NCBI GenBank assembly: GCA_947381945.1
Contig: CANCXM010000001.1
Location: forward strand, 1-64,000
Length of the DNA stretch: 64,000 bases
Source: an uncultured Muribaculaceae bacterium
Lineage (GTDB): Bacteria; Bacteroidota; Bacteroidia; Bacteroidales; Muribaculaceae
Reading direction: 5' to 3'
Under the pieces are notes generated by a model. That model saw only the letters and a program-made list of their open reading frames with translations. It made no database searches and had not been told where the DNA came from. Shown piece by piece: positions 1-8,136 of this stretch (position 1 is the first letter of the stretch; every line of letters begins with the position of its first letter). Position numbers and translations under genes: made by a program.

Positions 1-64
1 CTTCCTTCATCTGCTGGTCAGACAAAACGGGAGTTAAAATGAAAACGGTTTCGTAGTGATTCAT
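1..64 (-). CDS. rpsF: Ribosomal protein S6 (bS6), 5' end only
   Basis: Only the first 21 codons lie in the window; the gene continues to the left. Read on the minus strand from ATG at 64 the peptide is MNHYETVFILTPVLSDQQMK and then E. The YETVFILTPVLSD block is the typical N-terminus of bS6, the small-subunit protein that pairs with S18 on 16S rRNA. The start is fixed by this alignment and by a Bacteroidetes promoter about 70 bases upstream. In Bacteroidales rpsF is usually followed by rpsR and rplI, which would lie outside the window. Confidence 0.88.
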   Translation of the reverse strand, partial: MNHYETVFILTPVLSDQQMKE

Positions 65-102
65 TTTACTTTAAATGATTATTTGATTGGTGTTTGATTA
101 GT

Positions 103-118
103 CCCGGATGAATCCGGG
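103..118 (-). promoter_or_regulatory. GC-rich hairpin in the rpsF leader, candidate S6:S18 autoregulatory element
   Basis: CCCGGATGAATCCGGG forms a six-base-pair stem (CCCGGA/TCCGGG) between the rpsF promoter and start codon, in an otherwise AT-rich leader. S6:S18-binding leader motifs that repress rpsF translation are known across many bacteria and contain a conserved CCG in a stem-loop. The position and sequence fit, but the full consensus was not checked. Confidence 0.45.
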
Positions 119-134
119 CACACTTTTTCGGCTG

Positions 135-165
135 CAAAGGTAGTGATTTTATTTTATATAGCAAA
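135..165 (-). promoter_or_regulatory. Bacteroidetes-type promoter for rpsF
   Basis: On the minus strand a perfect -7 box TACCTTTG (135-142) sits exactly 19 bases from a TTTG -33 box (162-165). Transcription would start near 130, giving a leader of about 65 nt that carries the GC-rich hairpin. Confidence 0.82.
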
Positions 166-644
166 GATTTTTTGGTTTTTTGAGTTGGGAGTTGTGAGTT
201 TTTAGTTGTGGGTTGGATGTTGTTGGTGAAAAAAAGATTTTCTTCCGGTTTGATAGGTGTTGTATCTTTGCGGAAGAAAATCTTGAATTAAAGTCAACTG
301 TAAGCTATGAGGAGTTAAAGTCAACTGTAAGAGGTGGGGAAGTTGGAGAGAGGTGTTGTGGAGTGTGTCAAGAGTGATTAAGATAAGATGGTTGTAAAAA
401 GGAAGGAGTCAGGAAGTGGAGAGAGTATATACTTAATGTCAGATTAATTATATATTTAAGATTGATTATATATATTAAGGTATAGGTATATCTTACTTAA
501 TAGGAAGTGGGCTTACTATGGGGTGATTTTTAATATGTGGATATACTATAATAAGAGTATATTAAGATTATGGTATATCTATATCAAGGTATATCCTATT
601 AATGGGGGCAGTTCGTAGTGGTGTGGTAGGGGGAGGTGGAGCGG
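166..644. other. Gene-free AT-rich region
   Basis: No credible gene is visible. The left half contains an isolated plus-strand -7-like box TATCTTTG (263-270) without a good -33 box, followed by two direct repeats. From about 425 to 605 the sequence is low complexity, built from recurring TATATC, TTAAG and GGTATA words, probably intrinsically bent or easily melted DNA downstream of the regulator gene that ends at 645. Confidence 0.5.
288..331. repeat. Two direct copies of a 17-mer
   Basis: TTAAAGTCAACTGTAAG occurs at 288-304 and again, identically, at 315-331, a period of 27 bases. It lies about 20 bases downstream of the isolated -7-like box at 263. Function is not evident; it could be a regulator site or part of a small transcript. 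Confidence 0.6.
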
Positions 645-1283
645 TCAGAAGCGGGAGGTGGGAAGGAGGCCGTAGTTGACGGCATTGAGTACCAGTTCGG
701 CTGAATTGCGGGCGTGGAGTTTGCTGAGGAGGTGTCGGCGGTGGGTCTCGATGGTGTTTGTTGTTAGACCCATGAGCGCCGCGATGTCGTCGGTCCGTTT
801 GCCGGATGCTATGAGTCGGAGGACTTCGAGTTCTTTGGGTGTCGGCATCTCGCAGGTTTCGAGTACACGGCGCAATTGTTCGGCCCGTTTGCAGAAGTAT
901 GTGTCGCCGTCGGCCACTCGCGTAATCGCAGTGGCTATCTCGGAAGAAAGCACATCTTTAAAGAGGATTCCCTCGACGGCTGCGTCGAAGAAATCTTTCA
1001 TTATCCACAATTCTTCGTGGATGGTGTTGACGATGATTTTAATACCGGGTGATTTCTGCCTTATTTTGTGGAGGAGTGTGATTCCGCGGGTGTCGGGGAG
1101 TTCCACGTCGAGAAGGCATAGGTCGTATTGGCGTGAGATGACGAGTGTCATCGCATCTTTGGCGGTCATCGCCGTGTCCACGCGACATTCGGATCCAAAA
1201 ATATCCTCGATGAGATGGCGCATTCCACGAAGCACTATCTCATGGTCATCGACAAGGAGTATTTTAAGATCAGATATAGCCAT
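645..1283 (-). CDS. NarL/FixJ-type response regulator
   Basis: A 212-residue two-domain response regulator. The N-terminal receiver domain begins LKILLVDDHE (acidic pair DD), with the phospho-acceptor Asp in LCLLDVELPDTRG. The C-terminal LuxR-type helix-turn-helix carries MPTPKELEVLRLIASGK and a recognition region near TTNTIETHRRHLLSKL. An upstream TTG at 1313 would add ten residues, but it lies inside the -7 promoter box, so ATG at 1283 is chosen. It follows the histidine kinase on the same strand with an 86-base gap and is its likely partner. The target genes cannot be read from the sequence. Confidence 0.9.
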   Translation of the reverse strand: MAISDLKILLVDDHEIVLRGMRHLIEDIFGSECRVDTAMTAKDAMTLVISRQYDLCLLDVELPDTRGITLLHKIRQKSPGIKIIVNTIHEELWIMKDFFDAAVEGILFKDVLSSEIATAITRVADGDTYFCKRAEQLRRVLETCEMPTPKELEVLRLIASGKRTDDIAALMGLTTNTIETHRRHLLSKLHARNSAELVLNAVNYGLLPTSRF

Positions 1284-1310
1284 CGGTCGCTGTGAAAATG
1301 TTTTGTCTGA

Positions 1311-1318
1311 CAAAGTTA
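1311..1318 (-). promoter_or_regulatory. -7 promoter box for the response regulator
   Basis: TAACTTTG on the minus strand matches TAnnTTTG. No clean -33 TTTG is found at 19 bases. It implies a leader of roughly 20 nt before ATG 1283 and transcription of the regulator apart from the kinase. Confidence 0.55.
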
Positions 1319-1369
1319 GGCAAATACGATGACATATAAATCACGGAAATCCGTGAGACGGGGCGTTTT

Positions 1370-3166
1370 TTAGCCAAAAATTTTCACGCGCATTATGTTG
1401 AGATTGTCTTCGCGCTTACAGGACCATGATCCACGGAGGGCTTTCACCCGGCGGTTGATATTGTCGAGTCCGAGACCATCACTTTTGTTTGCGGAGGGGT
1501 CGAAGGGTGAGCCGTTGTCAGTGATTTCAAGTGTGGTTTCTCCACGAGAAGCAGTCAGGGAGATGGTGATGGCGGTCGCGTCGCTGTGGCGATGGAGGTT
1601 ACCGGTCCATTCCTGAACGATGCGGTAGAGGTGAATCGAGTCGGAGGGGGAGAGGTCAATGGGAGTTGATGGAGGGAGGAATGTGACGGTGTCGTCGCTT
1701 TTCTGGGCGTAGGCTGTAAGGAGTTGGACGATAGTGAGTCCGTTGAATTTCGGCGGGAGGAGTTCGTGGGAGATGGCGCGGACTTCGTCGCGGACGTTGT
1801 GGAGCATTGAGGTGAGTTCGGCACGGTCGGTGCGCGGGGAGGCGAAGAGGAGTTCGATACCGAGGAGGTCGTTGCACACGCCGTCGTGCAGTTCATGGGC
1901 AAGGCGTCCGCGTTCCTGCTCAATCCCGTCGAGCTGCGCACGGATATTGGCGAGTTCAATCTTGCGTCGGCGAGAGCGGAGCCAGAGTGCTAAAAGAAGT
2001 CCGGCAATGACGATAAGGGCCGCGATGACGGCGATGATTGTCTGCTGTCGGGCTTTCTCGGTCTGGAGCCTGGAGATTTCAAGTTCCTTTTCAGCGGTGT
2101 GGTAGCGGACGTTGAATTCTGAAAGCTGGCTGTCGATGTCGGAGTTGTGGATGCTGTCGGCTATCTCGATTGCCCTGGTGTAGGCATCGTTCATCTTTTC
2201 GATGTCGCCGAGACCTTTGTAGTTCAAGGCAATTCGTTGCCACAGGAGGTCTTCGGGCATGAACGGGCGCGAATCCTTCATGCCGAGTATGCGGAACTGC
2301 ATGTCGAGGCTTTCGCGATAGCGGCCCATTCCGGTGAGGATGACGGAGCTTTGCTCCATGAATCCGACAGATTCAACGGATGCTTCTGGGACTTTCGGCA
2401 GGAGGGCTTCGCCACGATGGATGTAGAAGCGGACGGAGTCCGGGTTTTCGAGGCGGTTGTGCATCGCTATGAGGGAGGCGTATGTTTTGAGTATGTAGCG
2501 CGGGATGCCTTTCTTCTCTGCCACATCCATTATCGCCCGCTGGGTGGCGAGGCCTTCGGAATGGTTTCCGTTCAGAAAGAGGATGGAACCGAGGGTGGAG
2601 GCGGCATAGATTTGTGTTTCGATGTCGTCAGTCTGCATGGCTTTCTCGACGGCTTTGCGGCCGAATGGGATTGCGTCGTCAAGACGTTTTGTGTTGCCGA
2701 AGAGTATGGCGATGGATGTGAGGATGCTTGATTCAAGGTCGGGGGAGTCGTGGCCTTCGAGCAGGGCGAGGGCGGTGTTGTAGCAGACGATGGCTGAATC
2801 GGGTTGCTGGTTGAGGCGATAGGCCACACCGAGGTCGGAGAGGGAGTTGACTATCGCAATTGTGTCGGCCGTTTCACGGGCTTGGCTGACAGCAGCGGAG
2901 AAGTCGGTTATGGCGGTTGAGTAGTTGCCGAGTGTGAAGTATGCGTTGCCGCGGATGGTCAATAGGGCAGTGCGGATTGATTTATCGTCGGCGCGCGGTG
3001 TGGCGAGGGCTTCGTTGCAGAGGATGATGGCGCTGTCAGGGTTGGAGTTGACGTAGGAGTCGATGTTTTCGATCCATGCCTCGGTTTCGTCAGTTGAGGC
3101 GAAAAGGTTGGTGTTGAGAAGGAGGATGGTTGTGATGGCTATGAGCAGGCGGGGAAATGAGGTCAT
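1370..3166 (-). CDS. TPR-containing sensor histidine kinase (HisKA_3 type)
   Basis: About 598 residues from ATG 3166: a secretion signal (MTSFPRLLIAITTILLLNTN), a periplasmic array of tetratricopeptide-like helices to about residue 350, one membrane helix near 376-395 (IIAVIAALIVIAGLLLALWL), then a cytoplasmic kinase core. The phospho-histidine is in AHELHDGVCNDLLG (His about 427); the ATPase domain shows RIVQEWTGNLHRH, LEITDNGSPFD and GLGLDNINRRVKALRG. A longer frame starting at TTG 3229 would place a repeat region before the signal peptide, so it is rejected. HisKA_3 kinases pair with NarL-type regulators, matching the next gene. The TonB receptor upstream on the same strand suggests a link to an outer-membrane or periplasmic signal, which is inference. 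Confidence 0.9.
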   Translation of the reverse strand: MTSFPRLLIAITTILLLNTNLFASTDETEAWIENIDSYVNSNPDSAIILCNEALATPRADDKSIRTALLTIRGNAYFTLGNYSTAITDFSAAVSQARETADTIAIVNSLSDLGVAYRLNQQPDSAIVCYNTALALLEGHDSPDLESSILTSIAILFGNTKRLDDAIPFGRKAVEKAMQTDDIETQIYAASTLGSILFLNGNHSEGLATQRAIMDVAEKKGIPRYILKTYASLIAMHNRLENPDSVRFYIHRGEALLPKVPEASVESVGFMEQSSVILTGMGRYRESLDMQFRILGMKDSRPFMPEDLLWQRIALNYKGLGDIEKMNDAYTRAIEIADSIHNSDIDSQLSEFNVRYHTAEKELEISRLQTEKARQQTIIAVIAALIVIAGLLLALWLRSRRRKIELANIRAQLDGIEQERGRLAHELHDGVCNDLLGIELLFASPRTDRAELTSMLHNVRDEVRAISHELLPPKFNGLTIVQLLTAYAQKSDDTVTFLPPSTPIDLSPSDSIHLYRIVQEWTGNLHRHSDATAITISLTASRGETTLEITDNGSPFDPSANKSDGLGLDNINRRVKALRGSWSCKREDNLNIMRVKIFG

Positions 3167-3196
3167 GAAGGGGGAGTTTTTTGGGGGGAGGGATAA

Positions 3197-3241
3197 GGCA
3201 AATAGGGCTAATAAGCCAAATAGGGCCAATAGGCCAAATAG
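3197..3241. repeat. Short imperfect tandem repeat between receptor and kinase genes
   Basis: Three imperfect copies built on CCAAATAGGGC/CCAATAGG words fill the gap between the TonB receptor stop and the kinase start. In frame they would encode a meaningless L/F/G/A string, so this is an intergenic repeat rather than coding sequence. Confidence 0.6.
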
Positions 3242-3266
3242 GGGCAGGGGATGAGGACGGCTGTTT

Positions 3267-5678
3267 TTAGAAGTCGATGGTCAGGCGGAGGTTGAGTTGG
3301 CGGCGGGTGAGGTAGTTGGGGACGGCATATTGGATGTCGTTGACATCGGTGACCCAATAGTAGGAGGCGACGTTGGCAATGTCGAGGAGGTTGAACACGT
3401 CGACACCGAGCCATACGCTCTTGAAGTGACGGGCAAAGCCATAGCGGCTCTCACCTTCCTTGAGGGGGGAGAGGAGGGCGTAGGAGAGACCGATGTCCAC
3501 GCGCTTATAGGGGGGCATACGGAAGTAGCTTTTGTCGCGCGACGAGCGTGGGGCAGTTGAGGGGAGACCGTCCATGAAGATGCCGCGGAGGGCGAATTTG
3601 AGTTTCGGGAATTTCGGGAAGTAGTCGGTGAAGAAGAGTCCGAGACTGTAACGGCGGTCGGTGGGACGCGGAACTTTCACTCCGTGGAGTTTCTCGCTGG
3701 TTTTCATCAGCGAGAAGCTTATCCATGAATCGCTGCCGGGGACGAATTGCCCGAAAAGCTTCAAATCGATACCGGTTGCGTAGCCGGAGCTTTCGTTGAG
3801 ACCGGAGTAGACGATTTTAAGGTTGTCGATTTCGTAGGGGACAAGGTCGGAAAGAGCTTTGTAGTATATTTCGCCTGAGAGTTTGAAGGGACGGTTGAGG
3901 GCGCGGAAGGTATAGTCGGTTCCGGCGATGATGTGGAAGCTGCGCTGCGACTTGATATCGGTGTTCAGCTCGATGGTCTGATTGCCTTTGTCGTCGCTCA
4001 CCGGCACACGGTATTCTTTATAGAAGGGGCTTTGATAGTAGAGGCCGGTGGCGAATCGGAATGCCCAAGAGGGTGATTTCTCAGGAATGAATCCGACTGT
4101 GACGCGCGGACTGAGGAGGAGTTCCTTGTTGAAGCTCCAATAGCTCAGACGAAGACCGGCGTTGAGGGTGAGGAATCCTGCAGCGGTGTTGATTTTCCAA
4201 GCGTCCTGCGCGAAAGCAGAGAAGCGTGTCGAGGATAGGTCGTGGTGCGAGGCGAGATTGTAGACCATGCGCAGGTTTACACCGTCGGAGGGGAGGGAGA
4301 AGCCTGCGGAGTCGCGCAGTTCCCATTCGCGGCTGCGGTCCATGATGTTTTCGCCTTGGATGTTGAGCCCGTAGGTCAGAGTATGGCGTGGATTGATTGC
4401 AGTCTCACCTTTGAGTGCAAGGGAAAGTACCGAAGCTTTGAGGCGGTTGCGCGCATGTTCATGGTAACGGCCTACACCGAGCTCGCCTCCGATGTTGGAA
4501 GTGCCGGCCTGGTCGAGCCAGTATTCACCTGAGATGTCGTAGGCCACGAGTTCGTCGGTCAGATATGCGGAGCCGAGTAGCTGAAGATTGGTGGAACGGC
4601 TGAGGCGGTAGTCGAGAGAGATGGCTCCGAAGTAGGTCTCGAAGCGGTCTTTCTCATGACCGTCGAAGTAGACGGTGAATTGCTTGGCGTCGGCGGTTGT
4701 GCCGAAGGTTGTCGTGCGGTTCTGGGGTGTGAATTTGTAGTGGTTGACGGATATGTTGCCGAGGAGGGAGAGCTTAAATTTAGGTGTCAGTTGCCAGTTG
4801 ATGTTGGTCTGGTAGTCAAAAAATGTCGGGTCATACTCGCCCTTGGTATCCATCGAGCTGAGGAGTGAGGAATTGCGCTTGTAGCGAATGCCGTGGAGTT
4901 GCGAGAATTTTTTCGAGCCTTGTCCGATGGAGAGCGAGGCACCCATGAGGCTTGCGGAGAGCGAGCCTTCGAAGGATTCGGGCTGACGGTAGGTGATGTC
5001 GAGGACCGACGACATCTTGTCGCCATACTCTGCGGGGAAACCTCCCGTCGAGAAGCCTATGGCTCCGACGAGGTCGGGGTTGATGACGCTGAGGCCCTCC
5101 TGCTGTCCGGATGTGATGAGAAGAGGACGGTAGACCTCGATGCCGTTGATATAGACGGAATTTTCATCGTAGGAGCCACCGCGCACGGAGTATTGCGACG
5201 ACATTTCGTTGGAACCGGTCACTCCGGCCATTGTCGTGATGAGCGATTCGACGCTGCCTCCGGATGCGTCGGGGTTCTTGCGGAGTTCGGATGCGTCGAT
5301 GGTGGCGATGGAGCCTGTCTGTTTCTTAAGTTCGGTCACTTCGACCTGCTGGAGCATCTCGGTGGTGAGCTGCAGACGCATGTTGAGGGTCACATCGCCT
5401 GATGCGTCAATCAGACGGCGTGTCTCCTCGCGGTAGCCTATACATGAAAAGTGGACGGTGATTGTGTCTGCGGCAGGACATGAGAGGGAGTAGTCGCCTT
5501 CAAGTCCGGATGTGGTGCCGATGGCAGTCCCGCCGATGCGTACAGTTGCAAACTCGACCGGTTCGCCGTTGGCGTCGGTGATTTTGCCGTGGATTTTTAC
5601 CTGCGCGTATCCGAGGAGCGCAAGCAGTGGTGAAAGAAAGAGCAGGATGAGGATATGACGGTGGCTTAAGCCTTGCAT
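3267..5678 (-). CDS. TonB-dependent outer-membrane receptor
   Basis: An 803-residue outer-membrane transporter. After a signal peptide (LILLFLSPLLALLGYAQ) comes a carboxypeptidase-regulatory-like beta-sandwich (KIHGKITDANGEPVEFATV, FSCIGYREETRRL), then the plug domain (VESLITTMAGVTGSNEMSSQ, YSVRGGSYDENSVYINGIEV), and a barrel ending in an aromatic C-terminus (RRQLNLRLTIDF) typical of Bam substrates. No SusD partner follows; the downstream genes are the TPR kinase and the response regulator, all on the minus strand. The substrate is unknown. No clear -7 box was found in the 80 bases upstream, which instead carry repeated TCTATATA words. Confidence 0.9.
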   Translation of the reverse strand: MQGLSHRHILILLFLSPLLALLGYAQVKIHGKITDANGEPVEFATVRIGGTAIGTTSGLEGDYSLSCPAADTITVHFSCIGYREETRRLIDASGDVTLNMRLQLTTEMLQQVEVTELKKQTGSIATIDASELRKNPDASGGSVESLITTMAGVTGSNEMSSQYSVRGGSYDENSVYINGIEVYRPLLITSGQQEGLSVINPDLVGAIGFSTGGFPAEYGDKMSSVLDITYRQPESFEGSLSASLMGASLSIGQGSKKFSQLHGIRYKRNSSLLSSMDTKGEYDPTFFDYQTNINWQLTPKFKLSLLGNISVNHYKFTPQNRTTTFGTTADAKQFTVYFDGHEKDRFETYFGAISLDYRLSRSTNLQLLGSAYLTDELVAYDISGEYWLDQAGTSNIGGELGVGRYHEHARNRLKASVLSLALKGETAINPRHTLTYGLNIQGENIMDRSREWELRDSAGFSLPSDGVNLRMVYNLASHHDLSSTRFSAFAQDAWKINTAAGFLTLNAGLRLSYWSFNKELLLSPRVTVGFIPEKSPSWAFRFATGLYYQSPFYKEYRVPVSDDKGNQTIELNTDIKSQRSFHIIAGTDYTFRALNRPFKLSGEIYYKALSDLVPYEIDNLKIVYSGLNESSGYATGIDLKLFGQFVPGSDSWISFSLMKTSEKLHGVKVPRPTDRRYSLGLFFTDYFPKFPKLKFALRGIFMDGLPSTAPRSSRDKSYFRMPPYKRVDIGLSYALLSPLKEGESRYGFARHFKSVWLGVDVFNLLDIANVASYYWVTDVNDIQYAVPNYLTRRQLNLRLTIDF

Positions 5679-5756
5679 GGTTATTATCTATATAATTCTG
5701 TGTGGTCTATATAGTAGTAATAACGCCGTCACGGGGTGAAAAATTGTGCTTAAGGT

Positions 5757-6065
5757 TCAGAGTGGAAGGAGAATGATTGAATGACGGCCCGAACCGCAGG
5801 GAGGAGTGGCAATGGCAAGCTTGTTGAGGAAGTCTGTGAAGCCTCCGGGTGCGGCTGTCGCGTGGGGCATGTCGAGTTCGGGTGGAAGTGTGAATCCTGC
5901 AGGGGCGAAGATGATTATTCCGTTGTAGGAGGTGGTTGAGTGGAGTTCGGTTGTGAAAGGTACAATTCGGGGTGGAACCGAGGCGTCGTCAGGTGAATAG
6001 CTGACGATGCAGTTGCGGTGTACCTGTCCGTCGAAGATGGCAGCGTGTGTGCGAACAGAGAGCAT
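5757..6065 (-). CDS. Small uncharacterised protein (102 aa)
   Basis: I do not recognise the family. The 102-residue product has no signal peptide or membrane helix; it reads like a small beta-rich globular protein (VPFTTELHSTTSYNGIIIFA, then PAGFTLPPELD). It lies downstream of the DUF4296 lipoprotein gene on the same strand, separated from it by about 95 bases of tandem repeat. The balanced composition and the lack of a longer competing frame support a real gene, but it could be lineage-restricted. Confidence 0.55.
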   Translation of the reverse strand: MLSVRTHAAIFDGQVHRNCIVSYSPDDASVPPRIVPFTTELHSTTSYNGIIIFAPAGFTLPPELDMPHATAAPGGFTDFLNKLAIATPPCGSGRHSIILLPL

Positions 6066-6072
6066 TCTTTAG

Positions 6073-6138
6073 ATAAGTATAGAGGGTAAAGTATAGAGTA
6101 TAGAGGGGATAGTATAGAGGTAAAAGTATAGAGATTAG
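6073..6138. repeat. Degenerate tandem repeat of AGTATAGAG
   Basis: Five to six copies of GTATAGAG, separated by G- or A-rich spacers, lie between the 102-residue gene and the DUF4296 gene. The irregular spacing argues against CRISPR. It is an intergenic simple repeat and could vary in length between strains. Confidence 0.7.
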
Positions 6139-6160
6139 TGGGATATTTTTTTTGGGGGGG

Positions 6161-6946
6161 TCAGCGGGTTCTGACTGTTTGCTGGCCTTTACGGGCGGCT
6201 ACGTTGTCGTTGCGTCCACGGGTGCGGACGACTGAGATGGAGTCGAGATAGGAGATTTCGTTTTTGGAGGGGGAGTAGTAGATAGAGCCGTAGACAGAGG
6301 TTGCGACCTTTGCGGAGTCGAGTACGAGCGTGAGGGATTTTTTGCCTTCTGAGCCCTCGGTGAGTGTGACGTATTCGGCAGTGCCGTCGTTGTAGGCGAC
6401 AGCGATGGTCATGAACAGGGCTGAACGCGGATTGATGGGGCGCGCTGAGATGGTGTAGCGGTCGCCACGTTCCCAGTGCCTGTCGGTGTTGAAAGTGAAG
6501 GTCAGGAAGTCTGAAGGATTGTTGGCGGTGTTGCGTATGGTTGCAGGACCTTGCCATAGGTTGACAGAGTCGCCGTCGAGGCTGATTGATTGAATGCGTT
6601 CGGTGCTCTTTCCTCCGGCTTTCTCGGCTTCGGCAATGCGGCCTTCGAGGATGGAGACAGTCTTGTCGTAGACCTTGATGTATTCCTGCAGATTGTTGCC
6701 GTACCAGTAGAGTGATGTGTCGAGCTCCTGTGTGGTCACTCCGTGACGCAAACAGATTGACTGGATGAAGGCCTGTTTTGTGGAGTCGTTGCGGAACGAC
6801 GAGCTGTTGGCTTCGACCACTGCCTCTCCGGTGTGGATGTCAGCCATAATCTCGGCCATTTTTCCTTCGGAAATGACATAGCCTGGGGTCTTGCTGCAAG
6901 CGGCAAGGATGAGAAGAATGGTGAGAATCGGCAACAGACGGCGCAT
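6161..6946 (-). CDS. DUF4296 family lipoprotein
   Basis: A 261-residue lipoprotein with lipobox LILAAC (Cys near residue 17). The N-terminal half carries the DUF4296 signature: VISEGKMAEIMADIHTGEAV, a helical region, and YWYGNNLQEYIKVYDKTVSIL. The C-terminal half is a beta-rich region with strands such as DFLTFTFNTDRHWERGDRYT. It is anchored in the envelope; biochemical function is unknown. It sits directly downstream of lspA, whose peptidase would process its own signal, an arrangement known from other Bacteroidales. The ileS-dksA-lspA-DUF4296 order suggests one long transcript. Confidence 0.85.
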   Translation of the reverse strand: MRRLLPILTILLILAACSKTPGYVISEGKMAEIMADIHTGEAVVEANSSSFRNDSTKQAFIQSICLRHGVTTQELDTSLYWYGNNLQEYIKVYDKTVSILEGRIAEAEKAGGKSTERIQSISLDGDSVNLWQGPATIRNTANNPSDFLTFTFNTDRHWERGDRYTISARPINPRSALFMTIAVAYNDGTAEYVTLTEGSEGKKSLTLVLDSAKVATSVYGSIYYSPSKNEISYLDSISVVRTRGRNDNVAARKGQQTVRTR

Positions 6947-7012
6947 AGGGAGTGGGGTCAGGATGTGGGGGATGGTGAAAACGTGTTGGTGAAGAGCGGC
7001 GATGACGCGGAA

Positions 7013-7642
7013 TCAGCGCTCAGGCAGCTCTGCAAGGGCCTTGGGCGTGAGGATGTAGCGATGATAGAAGAGTATCAAGACGATTATGCCACAGGAGATG
7101 GCTGCATCGGCAAGATTGAATATCGGCTGGAAAAATAGGAACTGCTGTCCGCCGACAAAGGGCATCCATGATGGCCAGATGAAGCTGAAAAGAGGGAAGT
7201 AGAGCATGTCGACCACGCGTCCGAGGAACACGGGGGCATAACCGCCGTCGGGTGGAAAGAGGGTTGCGACCTGCGGCGGGATGGGGTTGTTGAACATCAG
7301 TCCGTAGAACACACAGTCGAAGATATTGCCTGCGGCGCCGGCCGTGACGAACGCGAGACAGACGAGATAGCCACGCGGGACGGTGCGGAGGGCGTAGATC
7401 TTGGCCATGTACCATATCAGGAAGCCGACGGCAACGATTCGGAAGAGTGTCAGGACGAGTTTGCTTCCAAGTTCCATGCCAAAGGCCATGCCGTTGTTCT
7501 CAATGAAGTAGAGATGGAACCAGGAGAAGATTCTGAGGTCCTCGCCAAGATAGAAGTGAGTCTTGATCCAGATTTTGGATGCCTGGTCAAGAATCACAAC
7601 TATTAGGGCGATAAATAGGATGAGTGTAGCTCTGCTACGCAT
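7013..7642 (-). CDS. lspA: Lipoprotein signal peptidase II
   Basis: A 209-residue inner-membrane aspartyl peptidase that cleaves prolipoprotein signal peptides. It has four hydrophobic helices, the N-terminal LIVVILDQASKIWI, and the two catalytic aspartates in GAAGNIFDCVFYG and FNLADAAISCG, with VVDMLYFPLFSF between them. It is slightly longer than the E. coli enzyme because of a loop near PPQVATLFPPDGG, which is common in Bacteroidetes. The gene lies between the dksA-like gene and the DUF4296 lipoprotein gene with gaps of under 70 bases. Confidence 0.95.
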   Translation of the reverse strand: MRSRATLILFIALIVVILDQASKIWIKTHFYLGEDLRIFSWFHLYFIENNGMAFGMELGSKLVLTLFRIVAVGFLIWYMAKIYALRTVPRGYLVCLAFVTAGAAGNIFDCVFYGLMFNNPIPPQVATLFPPDGGYAPVFLGRVVDMLYFPLFSFIWPSWMPFVGGQQFLFFQPIFNLADAAISCGIIVLILFYHRYILTPKALAELPER

Positions 7643-7708
7643 TTTCAGTCAGTGAGATTGATGTAGGATTTGGAGTGGGGTTGAGGTAGACCCTCGATTG
7701 GAGGATGA

Positions 7709-8092
7709 CTACTTCTTGTTCTGGGAATTTTTGGCTTCGACGCTGCGGGTTGCGTGGGGGACGGCGCGCAGGCGCTCTTTCGGAATCAGTTCACCGGTCT
7801 CGCAGCAGATACCGTAGGTCTTGTTCTCGATACGGATTAGGGCATTCTGCAGATGCTGGATGAACTTCTTCTGGCGCTGTGCGAGCTGGCCGGCCTCCTC
7901 TTTCGAGAGGGTGCTCGCCCCCTCTTCAAGAATCTTGAAGGTGGGCGATGTGTCGGCAGTGTCGTTGCCATCAGTATTGTTGATGAGTGAGCGGAGGGAG
8001 TCATACTCCTTCTGCGCCTTGTCGAGTTTCTGGAGGATAAGCTCCTTGAATTCCTGGAGTTCCTCGTCGGAATAACGGGTCTTGTCGCTCAT
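7709..8092 (-). CDS. dksA: DksA/TraR family protein lacking the full zinc ligands
   Basis: A 127-residue helical hairpin protein of the DksA/TraR group, which binds in the RNA polymerase secondary channel and tunes initiation. It has a coiled-coil region (EELQEFKELILQKLDKAQKE, LINNTDGNDTADTSPTF) and the C-terminal block YGICCETGELIPKERLRAVP. Canonical DksA has four zinc cysteines; here only the adjacent pair CC remains and the distal pair is missing, so the globular end probably folds without the usual zinc. Similar divergent forms occur in Bacteroidetes. It lies 44 bases downstream of ileS. Confidence 0.85.
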   Translation of the reverse strand: MSDKTRYSDEELQEFKELILQKLDKAQKEYDSLRSLINNTDGNDTADTSPTFKILEEGASTLSKEEAGQLAQRQKKFIQHLQNALIRIENKTYGICCETGELIPKERLRAVPHATRSVEAKNSQNKK

Positions 8093-8136
8093 GGCAATTG
8101 TAGATGAAATATGTGTTTGAATATAGGTTGTCCGGT

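Noticed and set aside
263..270. Promoter for a small RNA downstream of rpsF's divergent region
   Set aside because: A -7-like TATCTTTG is present, but there is no -33 TTTG at the right spacing and no terminator-like hairpin nearby; left as part of the gene-free region description.
676..1332. Open frame opposite the response-regulator gene
   Set aside because: It is a shadow of the regulator on the other strand; the product is low-complexity and matches no family. Many similar shadows of ileS, the GH genes and the P-ATPases were dismissed for the same reason.
3167..3229. Longer histidine kinase starting at TTG 3229
   Set aside because: The extra residues are translated intergenic repeat (L/F/G/A only) in front of a good signal peptide that starts at ATG 3166.
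6073..6138. Possible CRISPR array
   Set aside because: The units are about 8-10 bases, irregularly spaced, with no unique spacers of CRISPR length and no cas genes in the window.
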